A stretch of 64,000 nt of DNA from Limonium bicolor (Eukaryota; Streptophyta; Magnoliopsida; Caryophyllales; Plumbaginaceae). Below are positions 34,646-44,540 of the stretch, piece after piece. Every line of letters begins with the position of its first letter. Positions within the stretch are counted from its first letter, which is position 1. The stretch lies in contig CM041783.1 in assembly GCA_023374045.1 (NCBI GenBank), positions 94,089,298-94,153,297 of the forward strand, given 5' to 3'. The notes under the pieces were generated by a model. The model searched no databases. It was not told the DNA's origin and was given only the letters and a program-made list of their open reading frames with translations. The translations under genes were made by a program, and so were the position numbers.

Positions 34646-35974
34646 TGTAACACCCCATCTCAATCCAAATGTGGTTTCTCAACTTATCAACATATATATA
34701 CATATCACAGCGGAACTCAGTACACTCCAGGACCTTGCCACGGTCTGACTACAGAATATACCGAACATTAATACATATCACTCTTAGCCAAGTACATATC
34801 TTTCTTACAATCCCCTCACATCCTATACATCTTACTAACTCAAATTGCCTTACGAGTGTACATGCACAACTCGTAGGCCTCACTTAACCCGTAACGCTTG
34901 TACCCCTTCTTACTCTCGCGACGGCCGCCTCCTGACGTTCACCTGTGTAGTAAAAACATCCCCCAAAGGGGGTCAGCACGATTGCTGGTACGATCCTCTC
35001 ATGGCCCCCAAGCTAACGTGGCTACGACGACTAATTGTCGATAGCATGGAGGTTGATTAGATGCACAACATAATAGAAGGTGCAATAAACAATCAATCCA
35101 AATATGAACAATCAAAGTTCAAACAATTGAACGACTTAGATGCATTCCCTTAATTAGAGAGTTAATTATTTAACTCCTTAAGTTACATTTCCTCTTAATC
35201 TTAGTCCATCCTTATCTTGCCTCAATCTTAGTCTTATCTTAATCTTAGAAAACAACCATCCTTTAAAAAGGAATGGATGTAGCTTATCTCAGTCTTATAA
35301 TACAAACCATCCTTTAAAAAGGAATGGTTGCAACTTATCTCAACCTTATCTTAATCTTAGAATACAAACCACTCTTTAAATAGAAATGATTGTATCTTAT
35401 CTCAATGTTTATTTTTGTCGGGTCAAAAGCAACCCTAGCCAATGAGCTATTAACTCCATTGGTTGAATAAACAAATTATCTTATAATTTAGGATTTAGGT
35501 GATCCTACCGCACCATCTTAATGCCACCTACCTTGAGCCGTATGTCCAACGTAGATGGGCCGGTAACCGACCCTAGGCAACAAGTCCAAAGACAAGTCCT
35601 TAATCGGAAGTCGGATCTGCTATAGATACCGACCCCCTTTTTCCTTAGCATGCATGACCGGAGTCAGTCCCGGGTTCCTCACTCCCCCCTTAAGTTCCAG
35701 TTAGTAGAAGTCTCAAGACAATGTTTGTTGGTTAACCTCTTTCGGTTTATAACAAACTAAAATTAGGGAGCGTTCCTTAGTCTCACTCAATTCCTTACTA
35801 AACGTTGGTTAGTAAGTTCTCACGGTAAGTTGTGTTAGTTTTCAAACATCACACAACAATACAATAAACATAATGTTCCGGTTGCATGCTTTATCTCGTT
35901 TAGTGAGCACACAAAAACAAATAGCACACAAGCCGAGGGACACCTCGTTAGCTAGCAGGTCACAAGAAGAACTG
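34646..35974 (-). repeat. Solo Gypsy LTR, left part
   Basis: Begins TGTAACACCCC on the plus strand, the complement of the LTR end GGGGTGTTACA. It matches the LTR at 59062-63720 and continues at 50354-53545. The Tekay element interrupts it and duplicates AACTG (35970-35974). Confidence 0.85.
35970..35974. repeat. Target-site duplication AACTG (left)
   Basis: Identical to 50349-50353. Confidence 0.85.
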
Positions 35975-35981
35975 TGAAATA

Positions 35982-36011
35982 CCCCTAAATTAATTTAAAT
36001 TAATTTAGGGG
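35982..36011. repeat. 30-bp perfect palindrome at the LTR start
   Basis: CCCCTAAATTAATTT followed by its exact reverse complement. It sits 7 bp from the LTR terminus and is repeated at 46429-46458 in the 3' LTR. Confidence 0.9.
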
Positions 36012-39000
36012 ATTTCTTTTATTAAAAATTTACTTATTATATGGAATTATGAATACTAAATTATTATATGGAATTGTGAAATTTATTTAGGGGTTTTCTC
36101 CTATTTAACCCTAATTATTATACATTATTATATAGTATTATGAATTTAATAATAAGATTTATAAGTCAATAAATCTTGGGAAAATTTCTAAACACTCCAA
36201 ATATATTATAAAGATTTTAGGAAGTGTTGGAACATTGTTTTGAAACATAAAAGTCAATATAAAATTCTAGAAACCTTAAAGCTTATTAAGCCTTGTTAGA
36301 GTTGACTTTTTGAGAATGGTCAAACCAGGCCATGAAACCTATACCAATAAATAGGTTATGAAAAACCATGAAGATCGATAAAAAGAACGTTAAAAACGGA
36401 TCATCCTAGCCAAAGTTATGATAAATTGAAGTTTAGAGCCAAAATTTTGAAGGATGCTGACGTGTCCAGGACACGTGTCGCGCCCAGTCAGCACCCGACA
36501 CTTAACCGTTTGATTTTCCCAGCGGTTTTGGCATGTCGAGGGTCGATCTTTAGACACCTATATCTTTTTCCTACTCCACCATTTGGTATGCCGTTTGTTT
36601 CATTCGATTCTCCTATCTTTCCTCTTTCCAACCATTACTCACACACCATCTAACTCCTTCTACAATGATCGGAAAGTTGATCCAAAGTTGCCTCCTCGCG
36701 AGTTCGTAACCCAGAACTGCAGTTTTTCCTGAAAACGGGTAAACTTCGTCACGCCATAACTTCTTCATTTCTCGTCCAAATTCTTGTTCTTTAGCTTGTT
36801 TTGAAGATCTCTAATCCCTCTATAACTTTCATGTTGATGGCCAAGGCTGATTCGCACTGGGTTGGGAGATAAATCTGTCTAAAGTTGCCCACTCGATCAC
36901 GGCGGTAATTCTGCCCAGTTTCATCCTGAACCAACTAGGTAAACTCGGATCTTGTGAGATCTATAACTTTCTCCCTAGTTCATCAAAATCAATGATTCTT
37001 CCACTAGCATCTAGAGTTACATGTCTAGTTTGGATTGTGATAGGTTACATGAATCAATCTCTCTCAGTTGGTGCGAGTTGATTCGAGAAGAGGCGTACCT
37101 GAAACGCGCATAAAATACCGATTCCAGAATTGTCGACTTGGTTTCACGATTAATGCAATTCCGGTAAGTTTCTGGCCAAATTGTTCCATTGATGCCATTC
37201 GAAATTTCATCACCGATCAAACCCACATGCCAATTTAGTCTATTATGCATTACAATGGGAGAATTTGTAGGAATTGCAACCGAATTAAGTTCTGTACCGA
37301 AATAAACCCTAACTCTCGAATCGATTTCGAAACTTGGTGTATACTGCATTATAATTGGGGAAATCGGTACCATTAGAACCGGAATTTGATTACGAATCGA
37401 TAGGAACAAGAATCATCGAATTTCGTTCTGTAGATTGTGAGTTATAGGGTGATTAGTACTCGGGTCGGAAGGGGAGAACGCTGAAGAACTCGAGGGTTCT
37501 GGGCCGCCCGATCGCGATTAAAAGAAACGGACGGCCACGATTAAAACGTTTCAAAATATAAGTATAAGTTTTTATATTATTTCCAGAATAAAGTCCTAAC
37601 TTGCTAGATTTATTTAATGGCCTTCCCGATTGTATTTTGACTTGAAATTTTAACCATAGATTCCTTATAAAGTCTAGTTTATTTTGATGTAAATTAATAT
37701 GAGTTTTAAGTTTTTAAACATAAGTTATGAATTTTGCAAGTTACGGGTATTATGGAATTATTTGGGTGATTTAAAAAGATATTTTTATGGAATAAAAATT
37801 TTATAATATGTCTAAAATGTTATAGTTATTATATATTAAGTTTGGGAATTTTTGGGCAAGGGTAAATAGGTTTAAAAATTATGTTTATGAGTTTTTCATA
37901 AGAATAACCTATAATATAAGGTTTTTAATGTAACCAAAAATTAAAGTATGGTTGGGTAATTAACTTTTTAGGATGGGGAAAATAATTAAACCTAAATTAA
38001 CATTTTACATCAGTATGTTTATAAATATTTTGGGTGTTATCTTTTCGGTGAAGTAAAAGTTGTTTACACATAAATATATATATATATGAGAAGAATAAAA
38101 TAGGGACTTATATTAAATCGAGGTATTAAACTAAACTACATATTATTATTATGTAGGTTAATATGCTTAATTAAACTAGGGCAAACACTTTATTTTATAA
38201 ACCATATATCAGTTGTGGAGATGTCTAAAAGATATTAGATATAATTAAATACAATAAGAATTTCTTAAAGAATGTTTTGGATAAATCCTAAGAAAAATAT
38301 AAGTGTATATATAAATACATTAAAAGTAAATAAGAGAAGTAACATTCCTTATGGGAAACATATTAAGAGGGAAAAATTGGGATAAACCTAATTCCTACGT
38401 GGCAATTAAAAATATTAAAGGTTAGTGTGACATCCAGGTAGACTATTAGGGGGAAATACACATCCTAAACCTTAATAGGTGTCAAATTAAGTTAGCCAAT
38501 CGTAACCCAAGGGATTAATTAAATCAAACCTATAATCAGGAGTGGGTAAATGGAGTAAGATAAGTTTACATTAAAAATTTAATTACGAGATCTAGCCAGA
38601 TCCTTAGGAGGGAGTAACTGTAAAACGAAAATATAGACTAATAAGAATGGGGGATGTGTAGCATTATAGTGCCTTAACTAATCAATACTTGGAATACTTT
38701 AATTATAGGTGATTAGTGGAAGTAGTTCGCATTTTCAAGTTTGGTTGCTGCTTCTACATATACCAGGTACGATTTCTCGTACTCAGATACTTTTTGGTGA
38801 CGAACTTCTTGGAATGTTTTGAGAAACGCTAACTGAGCTTGAATGAATCTCGAAAGGGAACTGTTGTGTGACTAACTCAGCTTGATGTGACTAACTGGAC
38901 CTTGAATGTACAATTCACATGATCATTGGTTCTCCTTATCTGGTTACCTCATTAGATATTAACTGCTGAGGGTTTACGCTTCTGCACTCTGTAGGACTGA

Positions 39001-39140
39001 GTGTTTTGGTATTGCGCTCGTGCAGTTATTAATCTAGTGGGAATATGGGAATGTTGATCTTGGTAAATTCTTCTTTCGACTATGGATATCATTTCAACCA
39101 TGAGCTGAGTCTTTGTTGTGATGTGCGCACATCTTCACCG

Positions 39141-39269
39141 GTAAACAGCGAGGGGCTGTATATCCCCTGTCCAATCGGACGTGGTAAACAGCGAGGGGCT
39201 GTATATCCCCTGTCCAGACGGACGTTGTAAACAGCGAGGGGCTGTATATCCCCTGTCCTATCGGACGTA
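39141..39269. repeat. 43-bp tandem repeat x3 with two nested hairpins
   Basis: Units start at 39141, 39184 and 39227. Each holds AGGGG-8 nt-CCCCT and then GTCC-4 nt-GGAC; the loop bases vary (AATC, AGAC, TATC) while the stems do not. A partial fourth unit follows. The same array is at 49578-49706. Confidence 0.85.
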
Positions 39270-39915
39270 GTCAACAGCGAGCCATCTCTTCCAATTGGTT
39301 TCATTCCACCCTTGAGTTGTTGTTCTTGGATTTCTTCTTTCCTTTCCTAGTCCTTGTGACTACTTGGGTTTTTCCACTCTTACTGGAACTTAATCTAACT
39401 TAAGCATGGGATGTTCACTAACTCCTGGTGTGGTTTAACTGACTAACTTTATCTTTATTGTTGACTATCTCTATTACTTGCTTGTTGCTTTGACTTGGTG
39501 ATTTGAAGTGCCTTGTCCCTCTGTTTGGTTTTTAAGAGTTTCTTTCTAAGTTTCTATATTGTTAAAGATTATGTTTTAATTTCTGTTATGAGGATTGTAC
39601 CAGTTCCATTCCAGGGAACTGACTCACCCCTCCCGGGGTGGGCTGCTTGGTTTCATCATGCAGGTACGAATTGTTGTACAGGTGGCCACGAAGAGAGTGA
39701 GTGTATGGGATGGGAATTAGGAATTTTGGAGAGCTATTGTATCTTGTTATTATTACTTTTATGTGATGTTTTCTCGAGTTCAGACCGTAGCTTCTGTAAT
39801 TTCATAAGTTGTAATTGGTGAGGTTTGGTGCCGGGTGTTTGGAACCCGATGATCTGTAATCGCCTTAGTGTTTTATTTCCGCTGCATTTATGTTAAATAG
39901 GGGCGTTACAGAAAG

Positions 39916-39927
39916 TGGTATCAGAGC
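39916..39927 (+). other. Tekay primer-binding site (tRNA-iMet)
   Basis: TGGTATCAGAGC five bases after the 5' LTR. Confidence 0.93.
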
Positions 39928-40199
39928 GTAGTTACGCTCTGAGCCCGAGAAAACAAGCCGAGTGAAATACTTAGAATATAGGTGCCCTTAAAACTGGGGA
40001 AGTGGGGTAGAATTGGGAAGTGAGGATTCCAGAAAGGCACGTTACCCTTACCCCATACTTTGCCTTACTTACATTACTCATGAACACACTAACTACATAC
40101 CGTCCATGGGTAGTTATGAAACACTTCGCGCGTTACTATTTAGATATCTAGAATTAATACGCAACATCTGAACAACAAACACCATCCTTTAGCAGCTAA
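39928..40199 (+). other. Tekay 5' leader
   Basis: 272 bp between the primer site and the gag ATG. No ORF of note. Confidence 0.6.
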
Positions 40200-40861
40200 A
40201 TGTCTCAAAGAGGAGGAAGAGGAGGACGTGGAGGAAGAGGAGGACGAGGAGCGGGACCCCCAGGTGGTTACGGACCCGACGCTGTTACCCCTGAGGTCAT
40301 AGCTCAGATTGTGACCGCTGCATTAGCTCAGCAGCAGGCTCAGATCCCTCAACCACCGCCACCACCACCCAATGGTCCACGAGAGTTTAACTGGTTGAAA
40401 GCGGTCAACGATCTTCGTCCCCCAGTCTACGAAGGCCAGCCAGTACCAAAAGCTCTGGAGAAATACATAGCTGAGATTCAAAAGGCTTTTACCTCTCTAC
40501 ATGTTCCAGCAGAACGCCAAGTGGACATAGCGGCCTACTTTCTCCAAGGGCCCGCTCATCGATGGTGGCAGACAGCCAGAGCCGAGCTGACCGCTCAAGC
40601 GAACTTTGATTTCCAAGCTTTTCTGGTGGCCCTGAGAGCTAAGTTCTACCCATCCTACCTACAGAAGAGGATGAGAAGTGAATTTGAGCAGTTGAAGCAG
40701 GGGACTTCCTCTGTTGCTGAATACTATGACAAGTTGTGGAGTTGCTTGCCGTCATTGGCGAGGGGGCTTACGCTCCGAGGTATTTGGTGGACAAATTCCA
40801 TACCGGCTTGGACTTCAGGATCATGAATATGATCGGTTCCACCAGAGGAAAGACTTTACAG
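40200..40861 (+). CDS. Tekay gag, exon 1
   Basis: Starts at the ATG at 40200, preceded by an in-frame stop (TAA). The N-terminus is an unusual RGG-type Gly/Arg repeat (about residues 4-17), followed by a Pro/Gln-rich stretch (about 40-58). The gag capsid domain follows (about 65-180), with the QVDIAAYFLQGPAHRWW and FLVALRAKFYPSYLQKRMRSEF motifs. A one-base deletion near 40739 shifts the frame; the next frame continues the capsid domain to the CAG at 40859-40861, where a GT donor begins. RGG repeats are a known RNA-binding feature, so the N-terminus may help bind element RNA (inference). Confidence 0.85.
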
Positions 40862-40928
40862 GTATAAAATATGACTATGAAATTTCTAGCATGCTTGGAT
40901 TCCCCACTAACACGTGCTGTAACGACAG
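40862..40928 (+). other. Candidate intron 1 (gag)
   Basis: 67 bp, GTATAA...GACAG, with a CACTAAC branch-point-like word 22-28 bases before the acceptor. Left in, it adds in-frame stops; removed, gag runs on in phase 0 into the GAA CTA codons of exon 2. Confidence 0.75.
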
Positions 40929-41139
40929 GAACTAGCTGATGATGCGAATGACTGCGAAACCACCATCGCATACCAGGATTCTGTGCTAGGGAAGAGGAGG
41001 AATGATAATGGAGGAGGAAATGGAAGAGGATCCTCTCAGAATCATGAGAAGAGGGGAAAATTTTTCAAGGGAGGGAATGAGAAGGCCATCGTTCCTTCCC
41101 ATGCTGATGCTAAGCCTCTCCGCTATGAGCCACCTAGGG
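40929..41139 (+). CDS. Tekay gag, exon 2
   Basis: 211 bp with no stop in the gag frame. Encodes the linker after the capsid domain, starting ELADDA and rich in Gly, Asn and Lys. It ends in phase 1 at a donor reading GGGG/TGAG. Confidence 0.75.
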
Positions 41140-41208
41140 GTGAGAAAAGATAGAATCTACAATGTAGCTTTATTTTGCTATCACATTACTAACCTTGAAT
41201 TGAAACAG
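41140..41208 (+). other. Candidate intron 2 (gag)
   Basis: 69 bp, GTGAGA...AAACAG, T-rich, with an ACTAACC branch-point-like word 18-24 bases before the acceptor. Splicing joins a phase-1 donor to a phase-1 acceptor and restores a glycine codon. Confidence 0.75.
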
Positions 41209-41553
41209 GAGACAACCCGGTGAGAAGGTATTTCTGCAGGTGGTGCCAGAAGGATCACCCAGGAAAGGACTGTAAAGGGAACCTGGTAGAATGCCACTAC
41301 TGCGGTAAGAAGGGGCACAGGGGGTTCGAATGCTTCTTGAACCCGGACTCCAAGAGTTACAAGCCACACACCGGGTCGACGGCTAAAGCCCCAGCTACAA
41401 ATGCTGCCGGAGGAGGAGGTAGAGGTGGCACAGGAGGTGCAGGACCATCTACCAACCGCCCTGCCCAGAGCTACCCTCAAAGGCCGGGCAAAGCACCAAT
41501 TCTCAACCTGGTGGACCGTGTTGAATCAGCTAGTGATGATCCGAGCTCACCTG
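41209..41553 (+). CDS. Tekay gag, exon 3 (nucleocapsid zinc knuckles)
   Basis: 345 bp. Two zinc knuckles stand in tandem: CRWCQKDHPGKDC and CHYCGKKGHRGFEC, both C-x2-C-x4-H-x4-C. They would bind RNA. A Gly/Ala/Pro-rich tail follows. Unspliced, the frame stops at 41583-41585 after about ten more codons, giving a plain Gag. Spliced at 41553 (donor GTGAGG), it ends in phase 1 and can join either the AlkB exon (41735) or the small protease-side exon (42542); both joins are in frame. Confidence 0.82.
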
Positions 41554-41734
41554 GTGAGGACTACTTTCCTACTGAAGAAGCTTAGACCTTCGTTCCACTT
41601 AATTTCTTCAAGCAATTTTTCCTCTACATTGTAAAGGGATGAACTATAAATCCCTCTTTCTTTTACATCTTTGTGCTAAGACCAGTTTGAACCTTGACTT
41701 GTTTTACTTAATGGCAATTGTTGTTTTCGTTCAG
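41554..41734 (+). other. Candidate intron 3a (gag to AlkB)
   Basis: 181 bp, GTGAGG...GTTCAG, with a T-rich tract before the acceptor. The longer alternative, 41554-42541, uses the same donor and skips the AlkB exon; its acceptor GTTGTAG also follows a T-rich tract. Confidence 0.65.
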
Positions 41735-42444
41735 CTTTCGATATTTGCTTTCCTGTACTGCCTATTTCCACACCCACCATTCCCTTTGAGGCCAAACCAC
41801 ACCCACCAGAGAAGTGTGAGATATTGAGGCCTGGGATGGTCTTATTACGAGAATTTCTGACCCCAGCTGACCAATATGCATTGATCCTCAAGATCAGAGA
41901 ATTAGGTGTGAAAGGAGGAAACTTTTACACCCCTACCTTCAAGAACGGTGCGACCATGAAGGTAAAGATCATGTGCCTAGGTAAGAAGTGGGACCACACC
42001 ACTGGAAGCTATGAAGAGGTGGAGGTGCCACCAATTCCAGGAGAGTTGCAGACCATTATCGGGGCTGCAGTTAAAGCGGCCCAGGAATTGGAGGATGAGC
42101 CCGTCCCAGACCTAACCTCAGACGTGTGCATCATCAACTTCTATGGGAAAGAAGGTAAGCTAGGAATGCATCAGGATAGGGACGAGTCTCTGGAGTCCAT
42201 CACCAGAGGAGTTCCAGTGGTGTCCATATCACTTGGAGACGATGCGGAGTTCCTATTTGGAGATCAGAAGAGAATGGATCTCGCTACAAAGATCCTCCTG
42301 AAGTCGGGTGATGTGCTATATTCGGGGGAGCAGCCAGACTTATCTACCATGGGGTGAAGAGAATTAAGCCCCACACCCCCCATCCATCATCAACCAGACC
42401 ACATGAAACCTGGCCGTTTAAATCTGACCTTTAGACAGATCTAG
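41735..42444 (+). CDS. AlkB-like 2-oxoglutarate/Fe(II) dioxygenase exon in the retrotransposon
   Basis: Plant ALKBH1-type AlkB domain. Seen: FDIC near the exon start, LRPGMVLLREFL, MKVKIMCLGKKWD, CIINFYGKEGKLGMHQDRDE, in which HQD is the HxD iron-binding pair (residues 116 and 118 counted from the ATG at 41824), then PVVSISLGDDAEFLFGD and LKSGDVL. The distal iron ligand lies in another frame as IYHGV (about 42345), after a one-base deletion near 42317. A one-base insertion in the C run at 42376-42381 returns to the first frame for the 2OG-binding RxxxxxR motif, RLNLTFR, just before the TAG stop. AlkB enzymes oxidatively demethylate nucleic acids. All key residues are present, but this copy as read is frameshifted. 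Its location inside the target duplications shows it belongs to the transposon, not to a host gene. Confidence 0.9.
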
Positions 42445-42541
42445 CCTTGTAATTTATGCAATTTCAGCATTGTAATCATTAAAATGCTCACGAAGACCTT
42501 AATAAGAGTGGAAATCTTATGAGTTTGTTTCGTCGTTGTAG
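42445..42541 (+). other. Non-coding spacer and acceptor before the protease-side exon
   Basis: Follows the AlkB stop. AT-rich, ends in a T-rich tract and GTTGTAG acceptor. It would be removed as part of the long intron 41554-42541. Confidence 0.55.
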
Positions 42542-42616
42542 GGGTTGGGAACTCAGAGATCAGGTTGACTGTGTTGAACCAGGCTCAAGCGAAGAGCAAT
42601 GGGATGGTCATCACAG
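42542..42616 (+). CDS. Small Pol exon upstream of protease
   Basis: 75 bp, two bases plus 24 codons plus one base. Joined to the gag donor at 41553 it is in frame. It encodes the strand leading into the protease and ends AQAKSNGMVIT plus the first base of a glycine codon. Confidence 0.65.
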
Positions 42617-42689
42617 GTATAACTACTAGCCTGATTTATTACCTTGGAAGTAATGCCTGAGAATCTTAGAATCTACTCTGTGGTTTCAG
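42617..42689 (+). other. Candidate intron 4 (inside protease domain)
   Basis: 73 bp, GTATAA...TTTCAG, splitting a glycine codon (phase 1). It contains CTGAT, a branch-point-like word. The related Gypsy protease at 57966-58207 reads straight through this point (ILTGTFPVNG), so the insertion here behaves exactly as an intron should. Confidence 0.8.
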
Positions 42690-43340
42690 GCACGTTCTTA
42701 ATTAATGAGGTGGAAGCCACTGTTCTGTTTGATTCTGGAGCCTCCCATTCATTCGTATCCCAGGCATTCCATGCTAAGATAGATGCCCCCACAGAGGATA
42801 TCCATGACTGCTCAGTTTTATTGCCATCCAGAGAGTTAATCAAGTGCAGTAAGCAATGTAGGACTTGAATATACGCATCAAGGGAGCAGATTTCCTCTTT
42901 GATGCCATTGTCTTCCCTGGCATGGGGTTCGACATAATTGTGGGCATGGACACACTACAGCGATACAGAGGTAGGCTTCACTGTGCAGAGCATCGCCTCC
43001 TCTTGAAGTCAGCTACAGGGATCACAGTATCATACCGAATGCAGCCCAAGCAGCCGACTGTGAAGGTTGTATCGGCATTATCCCTGATGAAGGAGGTGTC
43101 CAAGGGAGCGACCGCCTACTACTGTTATGCCCAGGATCTGAGGACAGATCCAAAGTTCAAGAGTGACGTACCTGTTGTGTCGGAGTACCCCGACGTTTTT
43201 CCGGAGGAGTTACCTGGACTACCACCATTGAGGGAGGTTGAGTTCAACATCGACCTCATACCTGGTACAGGACCGATTGCCAAAGCACCCTACCGGATGG
43301 GCCCTGCGGAGATGGTGGAATTGAAGAAACAACTCAGGAG
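42690..43340 (+). pseudogene. Tekay aspartic protease
   Basis: Retropepsin with the catalytic DSGASHSF motif (D codon at 42731) and a conserved FDIIVGMDTL strand near 42920, then the linker SEYPDVFPEELPGLPP that precedes RT in Gypsy Pol. It would process Gag and Pol. Single-base deletions near 42864 and 43334 break the frame; the domain order and residues are otherwise complete. Confidence 0.85.
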
Positions 43341-44100
43341 TTACTAGATAAGGGTTTCATCCGACCCAGTGTCTCACCTTGGGGTGCTCCTGTGCTGTTC
43401 GTCAAGAAGAAGGACGGAAGCATGAGATTATGTATTGACTACAGGGAGTTGAATAATGTCACGATCAAGAACAAGTACCCACTGCCCAGGATCGATGACT
43501 TGTTCGACCAGCTGAGGGGAGCTAAGGTGTTCTCTAAAATTGATCTGCGTTCCGGGTATCATCAGATAGCTGTAGCTGAGACAGATATAGAGAAGACAGC
43601 CTTCCGGACCAGATATGGCCACTATGAGTTCACAGTGATGCCATTTGGATGACCAATGCACCGGCGAGATTTATGGATTTGATGCAGAGAGTCTTCCAAG
43701 CCCAGCTAGATAAGTCAGTGGTCGTATTCATAGACGACATTCTGATCTTCTCCAAGAGCAAAGAGGAACATGAGCAGCATTTGAGGACAGTCTTGGAGAC
43801 CTGAGAGAGAGGCAACTCTATGCCAAGTTCAGCAAGTGCGAATTCTGGCTGGACAAGGTATCATTTCTTGGTCATGTGATCTCAGCTGAGGGAGTTTCAG
43901 TGGACCCAGCTAAAATTGAGGCGGTAAAGAGCTGGCACAGACCTCGCTCAGTGACTGAGATTCGGAGCTTCCTTGGGTTGGCTGGCTATTATAGACGCTT
44001 TGTGAAGGATTTCTCCAGGCTAGCCAAGCCCTTAACCTCTCTGATGAAGAAGGATAGCCGTTTGTATGGACAGAGGCATGTGAGGTCTCCTTTCAGGCAC
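43341..44100 (+). pseudogene. Tekay reverse transcriptase
   Basis: Standard Gypsy [52 protein letters not shown] and the catalytic FIDDILIFS box (near 43727-43750, the Y/FxDD motif), then the thumb [11 protein letters not shown] and [15 protein letters not shown]. Frameshifts of one base at about 43650, 43802 and 44058 divide it into separate open frames. All catalytic aspartates are present. Confidence 0.9.
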
Positions 44101-44540
44101 TGAAGGATGCTCTGACCACAGCTCCTGTATTGGTGATCCCCGAGGGAAATGAGGGATTCGAGGTTTACTGTGATGCTTCGGGCAAGGGGATCGGTGGAGT
44201 ATTGATGCAAAATGGTAGAGTCGTGGCTTACGCTTCTCGACAGCTGAAGAAGCACGAAGAAAATTATCCCACACATGACCTTGAGCTCCTCGCCATAGTT
44301 TTTGCCTTGAAGATCTGGCGACACTACCTGTATGGAGCCACGGTCCGAATTATGACAGATCATAAGAGTTTGAAATACATCTGGACCCAGAAGGAGCTGA
44401 ACTTGAGGCAACGACGGTGGATCGAGCTACTAGCTGATTATGATATCGACCTCCAGTACACTGAGGGTAAAGGTAATGTCGTGGCAGACGCTCTGAGCAG
44501 AAGCACATTCACTTCTTGCTCTCATAGAGACGACCACGAT
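44101..44540 (+). pseudogene. Tekay RNase H
   Basis: Gypsy RNase H with [37 protein letters not shown], the MTDHKSLKY strand and the end motif [12 protein letters not shown]. It would degrade the RNA strand of the RNA-DNA hybrid. The frame is broken just after the domain by a one-base deletion near 44507. Confidence 0.88.

Larger units (their letters stand above)
35975..39910 (+). repeat. Tekay 5' LTR
   Basis: 3,936 bp, TGAAAT...GTTACA. Nearly identical to the 3' LTR; most differences are single-base indels in homopolymers, with few substitutions, implying very recent insertion. The open frames inside it are not conserved between the two LTRs. Confidence 0.93.

Noticed and set aside
34669..35060. 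Short ORFs near the start of the solo LTR
   Set aside because: They lie in LTR sequence that also occurs at 59062 onward, where the frames are not kept.
37017..37409. 130-codon minus-strand ORF, partly repeated at 47511-47858
   Set aside because: Antisense within the Tekay LTR; its length differs between the two LTRs because of small indels.
41824..42357. AlkB ORF as an ordinary host gene
   Set aside because: It lies inside an LTR element bounded by one target duplication, between gag and protease, with in-phase splice sites on both sides. No own promoter, polyA tract or separate target duplication was seen.
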